64,000 bases of DNA from Sclerotinia nivalis (taxonomy: Eukaryota; Ascomycota; Leotiomycetes; Helotiales; Sclerotiniaceae), in NCBI GenBank assembly GCA_029531795.1, contig JAPEIS010000001.1, positions 3,906,001-3,970,000 on the forward strand. Reading direction: 5' to 3'. The notes below the pieces were generated by a model. That model did no database searches, had not been told where the DNA came from, and was given only the letters and a program-made list of their open reading frames with translations. Positions 12,716 through 22,813 of this stretch are shown here, in pieces. Every line of letters starts with the position of its first letter. Position 1 is the first letter of the stretch. The position numbers and the translations under genes are program-made.

Positions 12716-12732
12716 GTGAGAGCCGACTATTA
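12716..12732 (-). repeat. Right terminal inverted repeat of the MITE
   Basis: Reverse complement of 12214-12230. Similarity stops abruptly inside the element. Confidence 0.65.
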
Positions 12733-14004
12733 GTGCGGGGTTTCTTCATTTGTCTTTGATTGAATCTCATGGTGTGGGAGGGCTCTCTGTATGCTCTAGC
12801 CTATTTTTCTTTCTTTTCATTTCATCCTAGAGAGCCATAGAAGTTGCGTTAGAGAATCTCAGAGTGCTCACTGTGTGCAGGGGGAGCAAAAATATCAATT
12901 GAATTTGTTATGGTCCATAATCTAGACTAAAATCACAATGTGAGGAGATACCAAAGTTGTAAGATCTTATATATGTTTGCTTGGTCCCATAGACCTACAC
13001 TTAGTAAATCTGCAAAAACCGCAAGAGAAACCGCGAACTAAAGCCTTCTTCCCAGACATGAAATTTTGCACATATTAAAATCATTCGTGAACACACCTGA
13101 AAATTGCGAATCGACCTTTCCAACCTCAAACCATTTCACCCCGCCTCCGTAATTCATCTGTATTCACTTACATCTACAATTACCCTCAGCTTCAATATTA
13201 GACTTACTCATTTATATATAACACCTGATCAGCCAAATATCTTTCAACCTCATCCCTCTTCCCCGGAATCCAACATGTATATGGTCGAAGATAAACAGTT
13301 AAAACACGCTTTTCACATTCAGCCCTTCCCCTTCTCTTCCTCATCTGAACTTTCATCACCACAGGTGAAGAAGTGACCTTTTAGACCCAAGAAGTAATCA
13401 AGATGATCTCCACACCGAATCCCGCTCACACTTTAAAGCATTATGCAACTGAAATATGAAATATCCTTGATAAGCTTCCAATATCCCAATTCTTCTGCAC
13501 CCTGCGCAAGTTCACCTAAATGCCGTGCAGTGCCCTCGAGTGTCAAAATAAGCTTCTCCACTTCCAGATTTTGTGCATGGTAGACGAGATAAGTTTTTAT
13601 CTCCTCGATATTCCTGTTGAAAAAGATATTTCGATGAAACTTAAGATCGATCACACTGTCAGTCAATCAATAAAATTGCCTTAGAGCTATTTCTGATGTC
13701 TATACAAGCAGCAGAGCTCACAAAATAATACCGAAACAGTATGTTCGATATAGAAGATTGACTTGATTATGATTCTGTGATATCATTGCAGTTTCGGTTT
13801 TCAAAATGGAAGAATAAGAGCATGCCACATGATGAGAAATAGCAATTTCATTTCTTAAGTTTGTTTCGTCCATCTTCTTGAGATGTAAGACTAGCTTATA
13901 CGAAGCTATCTAGTTATGTGCTACTGATAGTGTCTGAGCAGTAAGCCCAGTCACTCTTTTCAATAGATCTTAAATAAAATTATTTGTATTAAAGAAGCAG
14001 CGTG
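12733..14004. other. Intergenic, no supported gene
   Basis: AT-rich. A minus-strand frame at 13433-13666 (LEVEKLILTLEGTARHLG) looks mildly protein-like, but lacks an ATG and a convincing upstream exon. The plus frame 13104-13376 is low-complexity. Confidence 0.35.
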
Positions 14005-15409
14005 TCATCCTGAACCATCATTTGAAAATTCCTCTGAACCATCATCCGAACCATCATCATCCGCATGGCTATTTTCATTGGAGCCATCGACACTTGATTC
14101 ACAGTCATCATTCGAGTCCAATCCATCGGAACTATCACCATTAACTCCAGAAAGCGCGTAATTCAGCATAAATGACCCTGATACTTGTCTGTTTGCGACG
14201 TTGTGGACTGCAAAGTCATAGGCATAAGCACCTTCCTAATCTTAGACTCCCACTTTTCTGTAAAAGCTTCCTCGAGGTCAAAATAGTCATCATCAGCGTC
14301 CAAATCGTCGCCAAAATCGATGTATCCCAGCTTAAAGACAAAGGATTGAGTCGCCTTCAATTTCGTGATGCTGGTCAGGGCTTTCAAAGGGCCTTCTCCA
14401 GCCGCAAGAGCTTCAAGTGAATCCATTGCCCACCCAGATCTAGAACAAAACACTCCAGGGTCAATCTTTGCGAGAGAAATTCCATCAAAGCTATGAATTT
14501 ATTTGCCGCAGCCTTTCCCCGCGTGCTATCATCGAAACGTGGTTGGTACTTATCTTCATCTTCAATCAATATCGAAAGTTTCTTGATGCCTTGCCACGTA
14601 CCTGCTCTTGCATCTAAAAATGATTCAAGTGCCATCTCATCTTCTTCGCCAAGGCAGTGTATGGAGGATCTTGCCCATATCACCGAACCAAGCTCCAACC
14701 GAAGTTGACTGTTGACATTTGACATTTTTCGAACACATTCGAAAAAGGCCCAGCTTGAATTCTGATAATTTTTGCATGTGACTAACTGTTGACAACCCCA
14801 AGTGTGCATGAAATAGCCGCATCTGCTTGGATGTCCGTCATGTATATATATGAAATCTTTTTTATTACCAATATATTCAGAGTACTTTCTGTCCCGGTCT
14901 TCTAGTGTAAGAATTGGCGGTAGAGTCACTTCTCCCTTCGCTTCAGCTATGCGTGCTTCCAAACTTAGCGAATGCAACTTCCTTAGATATTGGTCCAAAT
15001 TATCACAGAATTTCAATCGATATACACTAATCCAGTCTTGAGCCTTCCCGACTCTAACACGATTGAAATATCTCTCCAAATTTGTTTCGAGGCAAAGTAA
15101 GGGAGAGACAATCAGTTCCAAGATAAGCCTTCGGATCTCGACGGGAAGATCAAAAAATCGGAATGGCGACAATCTACAAACATGTTTTTTTTTTTAGAAA
15201 TGATTATTCTGAGTGCGATAGCTATCTTACGTCTCGGGGGAAGCAGCATCATTTGAGCCATTGTCTTTGCTGCAGGAAATGGTGGAATTGATCTTGCGCC
15301 TATCCTCAAGCCCTTGTTTACGGTCTTCTATTTGTGCAAAGTAGAAGTCTCCGTAATAATTGAAATCATCCCGTATTCCGCTCTGTGATGTCGACGTAAA
15401 TGGTTTCAT
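14005..15409 (-). CDS. F-box-like hypothetical protein with an unresolved frame break
   Basis: Exon 1 is 15231-15409 (start MKPFTSTSQSG). A 57-nt intron leads to exon 2 from 15173, which opens LSPFRFFDLPVEIRRLIL, an F-box-like helix pattern common in fungal proteins of unknown role. The frame runs to a stop at 14384. The continuing, protein-like reading (ALTSITKLKATQSFVFKLG, FTEKWESKIRKVLMP) is in another frame. This needs either a one-base deletion near 14385-14430 or a weak 53-nt intron. A second 53-nt intron (14132-14184, donor GTATCA) would join a Ser/Asp-rich acidic tail ending at 14005; otherwise the protein stops at 14163. It could be a real gene with an assembly error, or an early pseudogene. 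Confidence 0.5.
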
Positions 15410-16133
15410 TGTTTTTGTGTCTTTGGGAATAATGGAGAATGAACTCGAAGAATTTCTACTTATATCTCTTTGAGGGCATCAAAAAAATAAAAGGATAGCG
15501 ATCACTGAAGTAGTGTAGTGATACTCGAGTAGTTGGAAAATATGTCAGGTCAAAATTGAACTTGGGGGCTCAAGTAAACAAACTCGGTAGGAATCAATTC
15601 TTGAAAGTCCATGCCGAGATAGGAAAGGTTCTTATTGAGTTAGGCAAGAAGGGATGTGATGCGAGAAAACTACAGTTGAAACTTCAGAACTTCAACACAC
15701 GTGATATTTTATAGCACGTGCAAGGAAATGCAGTTGATTCAACGATCAAGAGTGCATACAATTGTTTGATGATGTGCAAAGTCCAAGCATATCACCGATA
15801 AACTTCACATGAGTCTTTAATTCCGTAACCCGTGGATGTAGATCGTCAAACAAGCCTCCCCAAGATGGATTTGTGGATCTGATGTAGGATGAAGACGAAG
15901 TAAGATTATATCATCTTATCTTCCCTCCACCATTCGTAACTCATTAAGAAAGTCACAAGGCCTCATATCGCTACCGTGCAATATGTCTCTTGCCATGCCA
16001 AAAGGAAATCAACAACCCGAATGATATCTAAACACCGCCTGTCTGTCTGCACTGTGCTTTCTACACTATAATCTTGCACTAAATGAACCTCCCAAATGCC
16101 GGATAAGAGGACCTCGCTAACTCAAACAGCATT
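15410..16133. other. Intergenic, nothing recognised
   Basis: Upstream flank of the F-box-like gene. No open frame with protein-like composition was seen. Confidence 0.4.
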
Positions 16134-16647
16134 CTAACATCCGTCTGCACCAGATAAGGTGGTAGAGAAAATATCACCAACACGGTAGTAACATTCCATC
16201 AGCAACCACCACGTCTTCCCACACGAACCAAACCTTAGCAGGATGGGTTCAAAGCTATGATCCGATCCGAAATATAAACACAGGAAAGAAAGAGGCTGTT
16301 CAGAGAAATTTCTAAGCAGAAAACACTGCTCTGAAGCACCGGCCGAAAAACATGTCTGTTCGAAAGTGAGATACCGATTTGCCGTACCAAGAGTAGACGA
16401 ATTCAGGTCCCCAAGAGAAGGGCTGTATTCCAGGTCGGCTTTTCCCCGTGCCAAATTTTCCAAATACTATCCGAATCAGAATTAGAATATGGATGGACTC
16501 TGTCCACGATGGGAGAAAACGGATACCCATGAATTGGGTAGTAGCTTTCTCCGACAGCGATCGTGAAGTCAAAAGCCATCTATTCCGGGCCTTGGAAACA
16601 AGGGATTGAATAGCAACAAATGAATGAGTGAGAGGAAAGACTGCCAT
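16134..16647 (-). CDS. Possible small hypothetical gene, frames unresolved
   Basis: An ATG at 16645-16647 opens MAVFPLTHSFVAIQSLVSK and stays open to 16312. An overlapping second frame (16463-16134) reads more naturally (DLEYSPSLGDLNSSTLG, then Cys/Phe-rich, ending at a TAG). No splice pair that I can find joins the two cleanly, so this may be a frameshifted relic or two chance frames. It lies just downstream of the membrane-protein gene 16821-18129 on the same strand. No family recognised. Confidence 0.22.
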
Positions 16648-16820
16648 ACTAATGGTTTCAGTATTTTTCAGTCATTAGCAGTCCAGTTCATTCTTTGCTG
16701 TTCATGAGTCCTTTCGGTGAGAAGAGCTCTGGGAAAATGATAAATCCGCGGCATTATGACTTCTGGAGTAGTATTCACGGCACCCTGTAATTCCAATCGC
16801 ACCACTGCTAATGGATATAG

Positions 16821-18129
16821 CTATTGGATGTCGTGCAATAACTCCTGGGTGGAAAAGCTTTTGATATAGTTGTAGTAGTGTCCCTCCATAATTTGGAAAA
16901 GAATAACTTCCAGGATCTCCATTGGTATAAGTACAGTGGCCATGTGATACCTTGCATTGGAATTTGAGATAAACATTCGAAGAAACAAAATGAAGACGAT
17001 ATCTTCAGAGGCATCCCCAAGAACGGTTCCATTTGTGGCAAAATATCCATTAGACCGAAATCCAGCTGGAAAACGTACACATCTCGGGACACCCACAGCT
17101 CCTGGTTTCCATGGCTGAGTTCGGCAGTAGAGATTCTGGACAAATTAAAATAGCAGTTCCTGGTAACCCGTTGGTGCATATCAATTATTTGCTCATTATA
17201 CATGGTCGTCTGATGTCGACCCAGTCGTTGAGTAGTGGCCTATCAGAGAATCCTCTGGTGCTTCCGGACAATGCGTCGAATTGTCCTGTGGGTGGAATCT
17301 CATTTGATCTGTGAAATCCATGAATCTTGCATCCTCTCCAGAGAAATGGGAAAGGAACCTCGCAGCTACAAACTTTCCAATCGCGTTACCTTCATCTAAA
17401 TCGATATCACTGGGGTTTGTGCTTATGATTGAAGCCGGGCGACCCATAAATGCAAGGTCGCGATTCACTGCAGACTGCGGCATATGCTTCAGGAATTGGG
17501 TCTGATTAAGATCAAAGCCTTGGGCTTGGCCCTGATCCTTCTCAATATCTCGGGCAACATTGTGGAGATAACAGCCATGTTTTGACAAGTCCGGCCGATG
17601 TCCTTGGAGAACTTCTTGGGCGAGGGATATCATCGCTGGGCAAGAGTAAACGGTGATTAAAAGCCACATGGAAACAGCAAAAGGCATCCAAGGCATAATT
17701 TCCAATAGCGATACGCGACTTGCAAAGACTATCACCAAGGGAAGACCTGCTGTCGGAAACACGACAGGACCAAACCTATTTACGAAATGTCAGAATGTGA
17801 TAGTTGTATAAGACCGACCTGGGCGCAATACTTCTTTATTTCATTAGGGTGCGTCCCAACGACAATCGCCATGAGACAAAGAGTGCCGAGACAATCACTA
17901 GAGCCGTGTTAGCGTATCGAAAAATTTATAGAAACTCGAGCTCCTAGACTCACATATACCAAGCAAGAAGATAAGACTCATATAGGATAGGAGAAGCCGC
18001 CGACAAAAACATCATCGTGTATAAGGACATTTTTCTGAACTTTTCAATCCTTCTGTCTTCAATAATATCGTTTCGTAAGGAATTGTGATCTTGCGTCGAA
18101 GCGATAGGCGGATTTAACTTGTGAGGCAT
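16821..18129 (-). CDS. Orphan multi-pass membrane protein, about 369 aa
   Basis: Four exons keep one frame: 17954-18129, 17832-17897, 17202-17775 and 16821-17114, with introns of 56, 56 and 87 nt. The start is MPHKLNPPIASTQ. Hydrophobic segments follow a short charged N terminus: SLYTMMFLSAASPILY, CLGTLCLMAIVVG, VVFPTAGLPLVIVFA and MPFAVSMWLLITVYSC. A hydrophilic loop of about 130 residues comes next, then IVFILFLRMFIS and ATVLIPMEILEVILF near the C terminus. No transporter, channel or enzyme motif is seen. An upstream ATG exon (MADGHSPISTPNTTS, 18416) could be an alternative first exon but does not join in frame. A second small membrane gene lies head-to-head at 19061. Confidence 0.55.
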
Positions 18130-19060
18130 GATTGAATTGCTTTTGCTTAAGATATATATAAGGAAAGTATACAATATTTAGATTAGAATCAAAATTTCCG
18201 AATTATTTGAGATTAAGAACTGAACAATAAAAGAAGACCAAATTTATAGAAGTGGATCAGGAAAGTAACATGGTTATATTCCCCATGAAGTGGAGGTACT
18301 TTCCCATACACATTATTTGAGAGCGATGGAGCGTGGGGTGTGCTTACTTCAGGCACTGATGCATGGGCACGTGAAGTTGTATTCGGTGTAGAAATAGGAG
18401 AATGACCGTCCGCCATTCCTCAGGCGGAATGCAAGGCATCTCACGCACGATATTACCAAAGACCGATTAGAGTTGAGAGTTGGAGTACGCCTTGTTGACA
18501 AAATCGGCCTTGCTTATGGAGTATTGTGAATTTTCGTATCGATTGGCTGACATTCACAGATTCGTTGAACATTTTCGGTCAAGTCTGCATGCTTCGCAGG
18601 TTGGGCATCAGCCTTGTTATTTACCTGTAACACGTATGTATTGGAGCCCAACGGCTTGAACCAGCGAACCTTGTGTCGCTGACAGGATGTGGATATCAAC
18701 TCACTCCAATTGCAGATATTTCGGTGAGCGTATTTGTCAATTACACCGTGCCTAGGACATTTCTATTAGACTAAAAGTTTGACGTTGTTAAAATGTTTTC
18801 GCCCGATGGGCGGCATGAGGCTCCTATCCAATGGCGCGGTTACATTTGTACTTGGTTCCTTTCTTGATCCTGAGCCGATAAAGATGTTCATCTCAGCCGG
18901 GCCTGTATAGCATAACCATAAGATAACCATAAGTAGGTCATCTCAGAATCTTCTCTACTCTCAAAAAATGATTATAGACACCGTGGCCATCAATAACATC
19001 GAAACTTAAAGTTTATTCTCTCTGTACCCGTGACTTTCTCGGAACTTTCGAGCTTTGAAA
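18130..19060. other. Divergent intergenic region between two membrane-protein genes
   Basis: About 0.93 kb. It contains a short minus-strand ATG frame (18213-18416; Ser/Thr/Pro-rich start with a good donor GTAAGC at about 18347) that may be an unassigned 5' exon. Otherwise nothing recognised. Confidence 0.35.
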
Positions 19061-19644
19061 ATGGAAGCAGGAGATCGACAACCCCTATCGGCGTGTGTTC
19101 CTGGACGTTGTCCAGGTCGCGAGCTAGGGACGATCTGTGAATTTCTGATTGCATTGGTTTCTGCAACAGTAACGACTGTATTTACTCTTCATCATGAGAA
19201 AAGACGAGTTCGCAATTCCCCAATCAGATTCTGATAAAGGCTAATGTTCAACAGCAGATGGTTTCAAATACAAACCATATGAGTTACACCTTCAACTCAG
19301 AAAATTTTGGTATCATTCTGGATCCGTCTCCATTTTCGTTACTCGCATCATGTCTCCTTTTGGGCTGTTCGATTTCTTCTTTCGCGCATCGACGTCAGGG
19401 GCGCGATCAATGCCAGTCGCTTATTTTTGTGTTCGCCATTCTTACGGCGACTACCATAGGTTTTGGATTAGGAATAAATGCCAATCTCATAATGCTAGGA
19501 TTTATCCCCTGGGCCCTGATCCTTGCCATGATATCCAGTGTGTTCATTCATTGGACCGTCAGACGTTATAGTAAAGATCGGAAACTGCCCCCTTTGTTCT
19601 TCCTTGAAAATGGTGGAAAGTCCATAACGAGTCATAGGCTGTGA
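19061..19644 (+). CDS. Orphan small membrane protein, 165 aa
   Basis: Two exons: 19061-19168 (MEAGDRQPLSACVPG...) and 19255-19644, joined in frame over an 86-nt intron with branch GCTAAT and acceptor AACAG. At least three hydrophobic segments are visible: FLIALVSAT extending over the junction, FSLLASCLLLGCSIS, and LIFVFAILTATTIGFGLG followed by LIMLGFIPWALILAM. The C terminus is basic (RRYSKDRKLPP) and probably cytosolic. No family recognised. Oriented head-to-head with the larger membrane protein ending at 18129. A start at 19258 would give a 128-aa form lacking the first exon. Confidence 0.5.
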
Positions 19645-21206
19645 GAGCCTACGGCTGCTCATGACCTTGATGATTAAAGTGGGTGCTCCTAAGTGACAAG
19701 CGCAAATTGTAAGATACTGTGTTGTTGACATGATATTTCATAGATGAAACCTGGTCCTTGAGCCAATTCACGATCTGCTATCAGCAGTATGCCCACGCAA
19801 ACACGCTTTGCCTCCAGACATACCACGCATCTGAGAACAACTATGCAAGAATGTCGAAGTCCAAATCTTCTATATTCAACAATATCACCATAAATCTGCT
19901 TTACCAGGCAAGCATTCTGCCACGAATGATCGTAAGGTTCCGGGGATTGGCTATATCAAAGTAATCGATGTGGGAGCATTGTATCAGTTGAAATTTCACT
20001 TAGTGGAGGAATGAATAAACAGGGACTTTCAGTACATTGGCCGTTGGAGTGTTTATATATCCCACTTGTAGACATATCTCTCGTCGAGGGCGAAATTGGA
20101 CCAGTGGCTTATTATTTTCATTTGTGCCGTGGCCAATCTGGAGAAGGATTCCACAAACACAAGCATGATATGCTGTTAGCTGTGAAATGTTCAAAGGTAT
20201 GGCTTTTTCTGCTTACAGTGTATTTGGTTTTCATGAATGGATGCGGCATGAAAAAAGTTCTCTTTCAATCTTCCTTCATGGCTAGAAGATCGAAAGACCA
20301 GACCAGCATAGGGGAAGAATGAAATTGGGTACCTAACCAAACGATACGCATGTGTTGCTTATTTGTGGACAATGTTCACAGCTGCACATTAGAGTATTTG
20401 TAAATCTCAGAGTAAAAAACGAGATAAGAATGGCGGCGAGAGTTCCAGGCGATAAATTTATGGGCATTGACACTATTCGACGAAAGTGGTTGCCTGAGTT
20501 ATTGTACCCAGTACTTCGATAAGTAAGAGTGGTGGGCGAATAATAGATTGAAGATCAACCAGTGATGGTGATGTCGCATCAGCTGAATGATGATCGAATT
20601 AAGGTTGAAGAAAGAAAAATTCTGACACTATAGTTCCATTTGTCCAAATGGATATAGGAAAGTGGAGGAAGTTGGAAAAACTTATAGTATATGGAATTAT
20701 AAATCAGACGAGGAGGCGTGAAGTGTGCAGGTCGTTCGATCAATGCACATCATTTGTCGGGACTCGCTTGAGAAAAAAATAGCGGGGGGGCATTCCCTAT
20801 TTATAAGTCCAATGATCATTTGGGGCTGCAGAAATTAACTAATTTTATATTATCATGACCTCGACGCCTCATGTTAAGACGCTAATGGTAAAGCATTTCA
20901 AGAGTTTCGTAGATGGCAGAGACTATTTGTTAGATCAGTATTGCAGGGCCAGACGGGAAGAGCGCAGTAAAGAATTCTAGAGATGACAAGGTGTGTAATT
21001 GATGCCCGATCTATGAAAAGGTCAAAAAGGGTTATGTCGCCTCACATTCTTCAGCTCTTACCACCATGTAGGTGAGATATTGTACACGTGATTGAAATGC
21101 AACGTCTAGTGCCAGACGAAAATGAATGGAAGGGTGAAGGGTCTATGAGAGAGGACGTGGTGCTTACAGAAGCAACCGAACACTTTTGGGTATATTATGG
21201 CTCTAT
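19645..21206. other. Intergenic, no supported gene
   Basis: 1.5 kb spacer. The frame 20011-20322 has no domain or splice support. Nothing else recognised. Confidence 0.4.
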
Positions 21207-22568
21207 TTATGAATCTGAGGCAATCTTCATCTTCTCTAATGTTTCTTCCGTGCTTGATCCAACGGTAACTTTTTGAGCATCTTTTCCTTCAACGTGCCCA
21301 TCCGGCTGTGCGACAACATTTTTCTTTGCTGCCAATGCTGCAGCCTTTCTTGTTGGATCGATTTCTTTCTTGACCTTTTTGACCTTCACTGGACCTGGAA
21401 TAAATTTTAGCTCGAGTAACCATGAGATAAAGTGAGGAATGAATGCAACAAACCTTGCTCTGGTGGGTAAGCCTGCACTTCGACTGATTGCCACTCTGGC
21501 GATGCTGTGAACTCTTCTCTAATTGGTTTTAGAATATCGTTGAGATGGGCTGTAAGAGCATGTTTGATAAGTTGAGGGGTGAGCTACGGTTCAGATCAGT
21601 AACTGAACAAGAATCATGCCAAAAAGGCGACTCACGATGTCTGCCGTGTAATCTTCCTTTAATCTCTCCACCGATTCATAAACTAGCGGCTCTTGATCTT
21701 TCCTTTCAACAACAAATTTCGAAGTGCCTCCATTCTTTAAAGCAAGAGCGCGGAAAATGACATGCTCCACGAAAGCAATGACACCATTGCCCTCAACTTC
21801 CTTTGGCACGCACTTCGCCTTTTTCAGTTTCTTCTCGACAGCCTCTGGACCATCCAGCAGATCAATTTTCGAGTCTGCATCACTGGAGCTCATCTTCGCA
21901 GCCTCCCCTAGACCAGGAACCATTGTGTTCATTAAATGTGCCCTGACTTTGTAATTTATCTTTGGTAGATTTTCCTTTGCGAAAGTGAAGATTTTCCTTT
22001 GATCAACACCGCCAAATTGTGCATCGACATCGAGATATTGTTCGTCCAAGGCCTGCATGAGAGGGTAGATTAAACCACCAAGTGTTGGATCATCCGTTTG
22101 CTTGACGACTTCGGCACCAGCCTTCTGGGCGACATTAATTCTCGTGATACCCTCCAGCTTAAATCGGTCCATTGTGTATTCCTTGTTGAGTTGGTAAGAG
22201 CTTCCTAGCACAAATTCCAAACGACTCAAATCCACACCAACTGCTCTCAAAGCCGATTTGATTACTCGTTCGTAATACTTGGCTCGATATTCGACGAGTT
22301 CGAGAGGTGCTTTCATATTGTCGAGGTAACCGTGAATATCTGCAAGGAGTACCTTGACTGTGCAACCTGCCCTCAGTAACTCTGCTATTTTAATCATAGG
22401 CACAAAGTATCCACAATGTGGTCTGCCAGTCGTTGCAGTTCCCCAGTAGACCTTAAGAGGACGCTTCTCCTTGAGGATCACATTGTCAATTATATCTCCG
22501 TCGAGAACCTCAGCAAGATTTGCCTTAATGAGGGCAATCGATTCCTCCGGGCTCATGTCGGAAGCCAT
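21207..22568 (-). CDS. TYS1: Cytosolic tyrosyl-tRNA synthetase
   Basis: Class Ic aminoacyl-tRNA synthetase charging tRNA-Tyr. Exons 21636-22568, 21454-21583 and 21207-21394 give 416 aa, close to the 394-aa yeast enzyme. Start MASDMSPEESIALI was chosen because homologues begin there; an in-frame Met at 22637 would add 23 residues. The HIGH-class signature appears as RPHCGYFVPM, with the KMSKS loop as AAKMSSSDADSK. Tyrosine-pocket blocks QTDDPTLGGLIYP and DAQFGGVDQRKIF are present. The C terminus is Lys/Ala-rich (KVKKVKKEIDPTRKAAALA), as in eukaryotic cytosolic forms. A Fot1-type transposon starts only about 147 bp upstream of the start codon, so the native promoter is probably split or displaced. 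Confidence 0.96.
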
Positions 22569-22718
22569 GTTGTGATGTATTTGGATATTTGAAATATAAT
22601 GAACGGGAAACTTAACAACGGGATACTTTTGACTCATCTTCGGCGGGGATAATTTTGGCGGGGTACGGTTGCCATCACGTGTGAAGATTATGTAAGCTTC
22701 CTGAAGATAGAAATAACT

Positions 22719-22780
22719 TGGTTTATCACCGAGCGGTTCATATCACCGAGTGGGTCACTTTCACCTCAATTTACCACTTT
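22719..22780 (+). repeat. Left TIR of the Fot1-like element
   Basis: 62 bp, perfect inverted match to 24503-24564. Contains two copies of TATCACCGAG (22724-22733 and 22741-22750), 17 bp apart, possibly the transposase-binding repeats. Confidence 0.92.
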
Positions 22781-22813
22781 TGATTTCAAGACGCGTTTTA
22801 TCAATCATTTATC

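Larger units (their letters stand above)
12214..12732. mobile_element. MITE-like non-autonomous DNA transposon (TA-flanked)
   Basis: A 17-bp sequence at 12214-12230 (TAATAGTCGGCTCTCAC) is repeated in exact reverse complement at 12716-12732. The outer TA on each side fits a TA target duplication, as used by Tc1/mariner/pogo elements, leaving a 15-bp terminal inverted repeat. The roughly 0.5 kb interior is very AT-rich and has no coding potential. Size, ends and content match a MITE. The family and any autonomous partner are unknown: these ends differ from those of the Fot1-like element at 22.7 kb. Confidence 0.62.

Noticed and set aside
13104..13666. Two short frames as small proteins
   Set aside because: The plus frame is low-complexity; the minus frame lacks an ATG and an in-frame upstream exon.
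18213..18416. ATG frame MADGHSPISTP as first exon of the membrane protein
   Set aside because: The good donor after SVPE cannot be joined in frame to the exon starting MPHKLN.
20011..20322. 103-codon open frame
   Set aside because: No domain, no splice support, and isolated in an AT-rich spacer.
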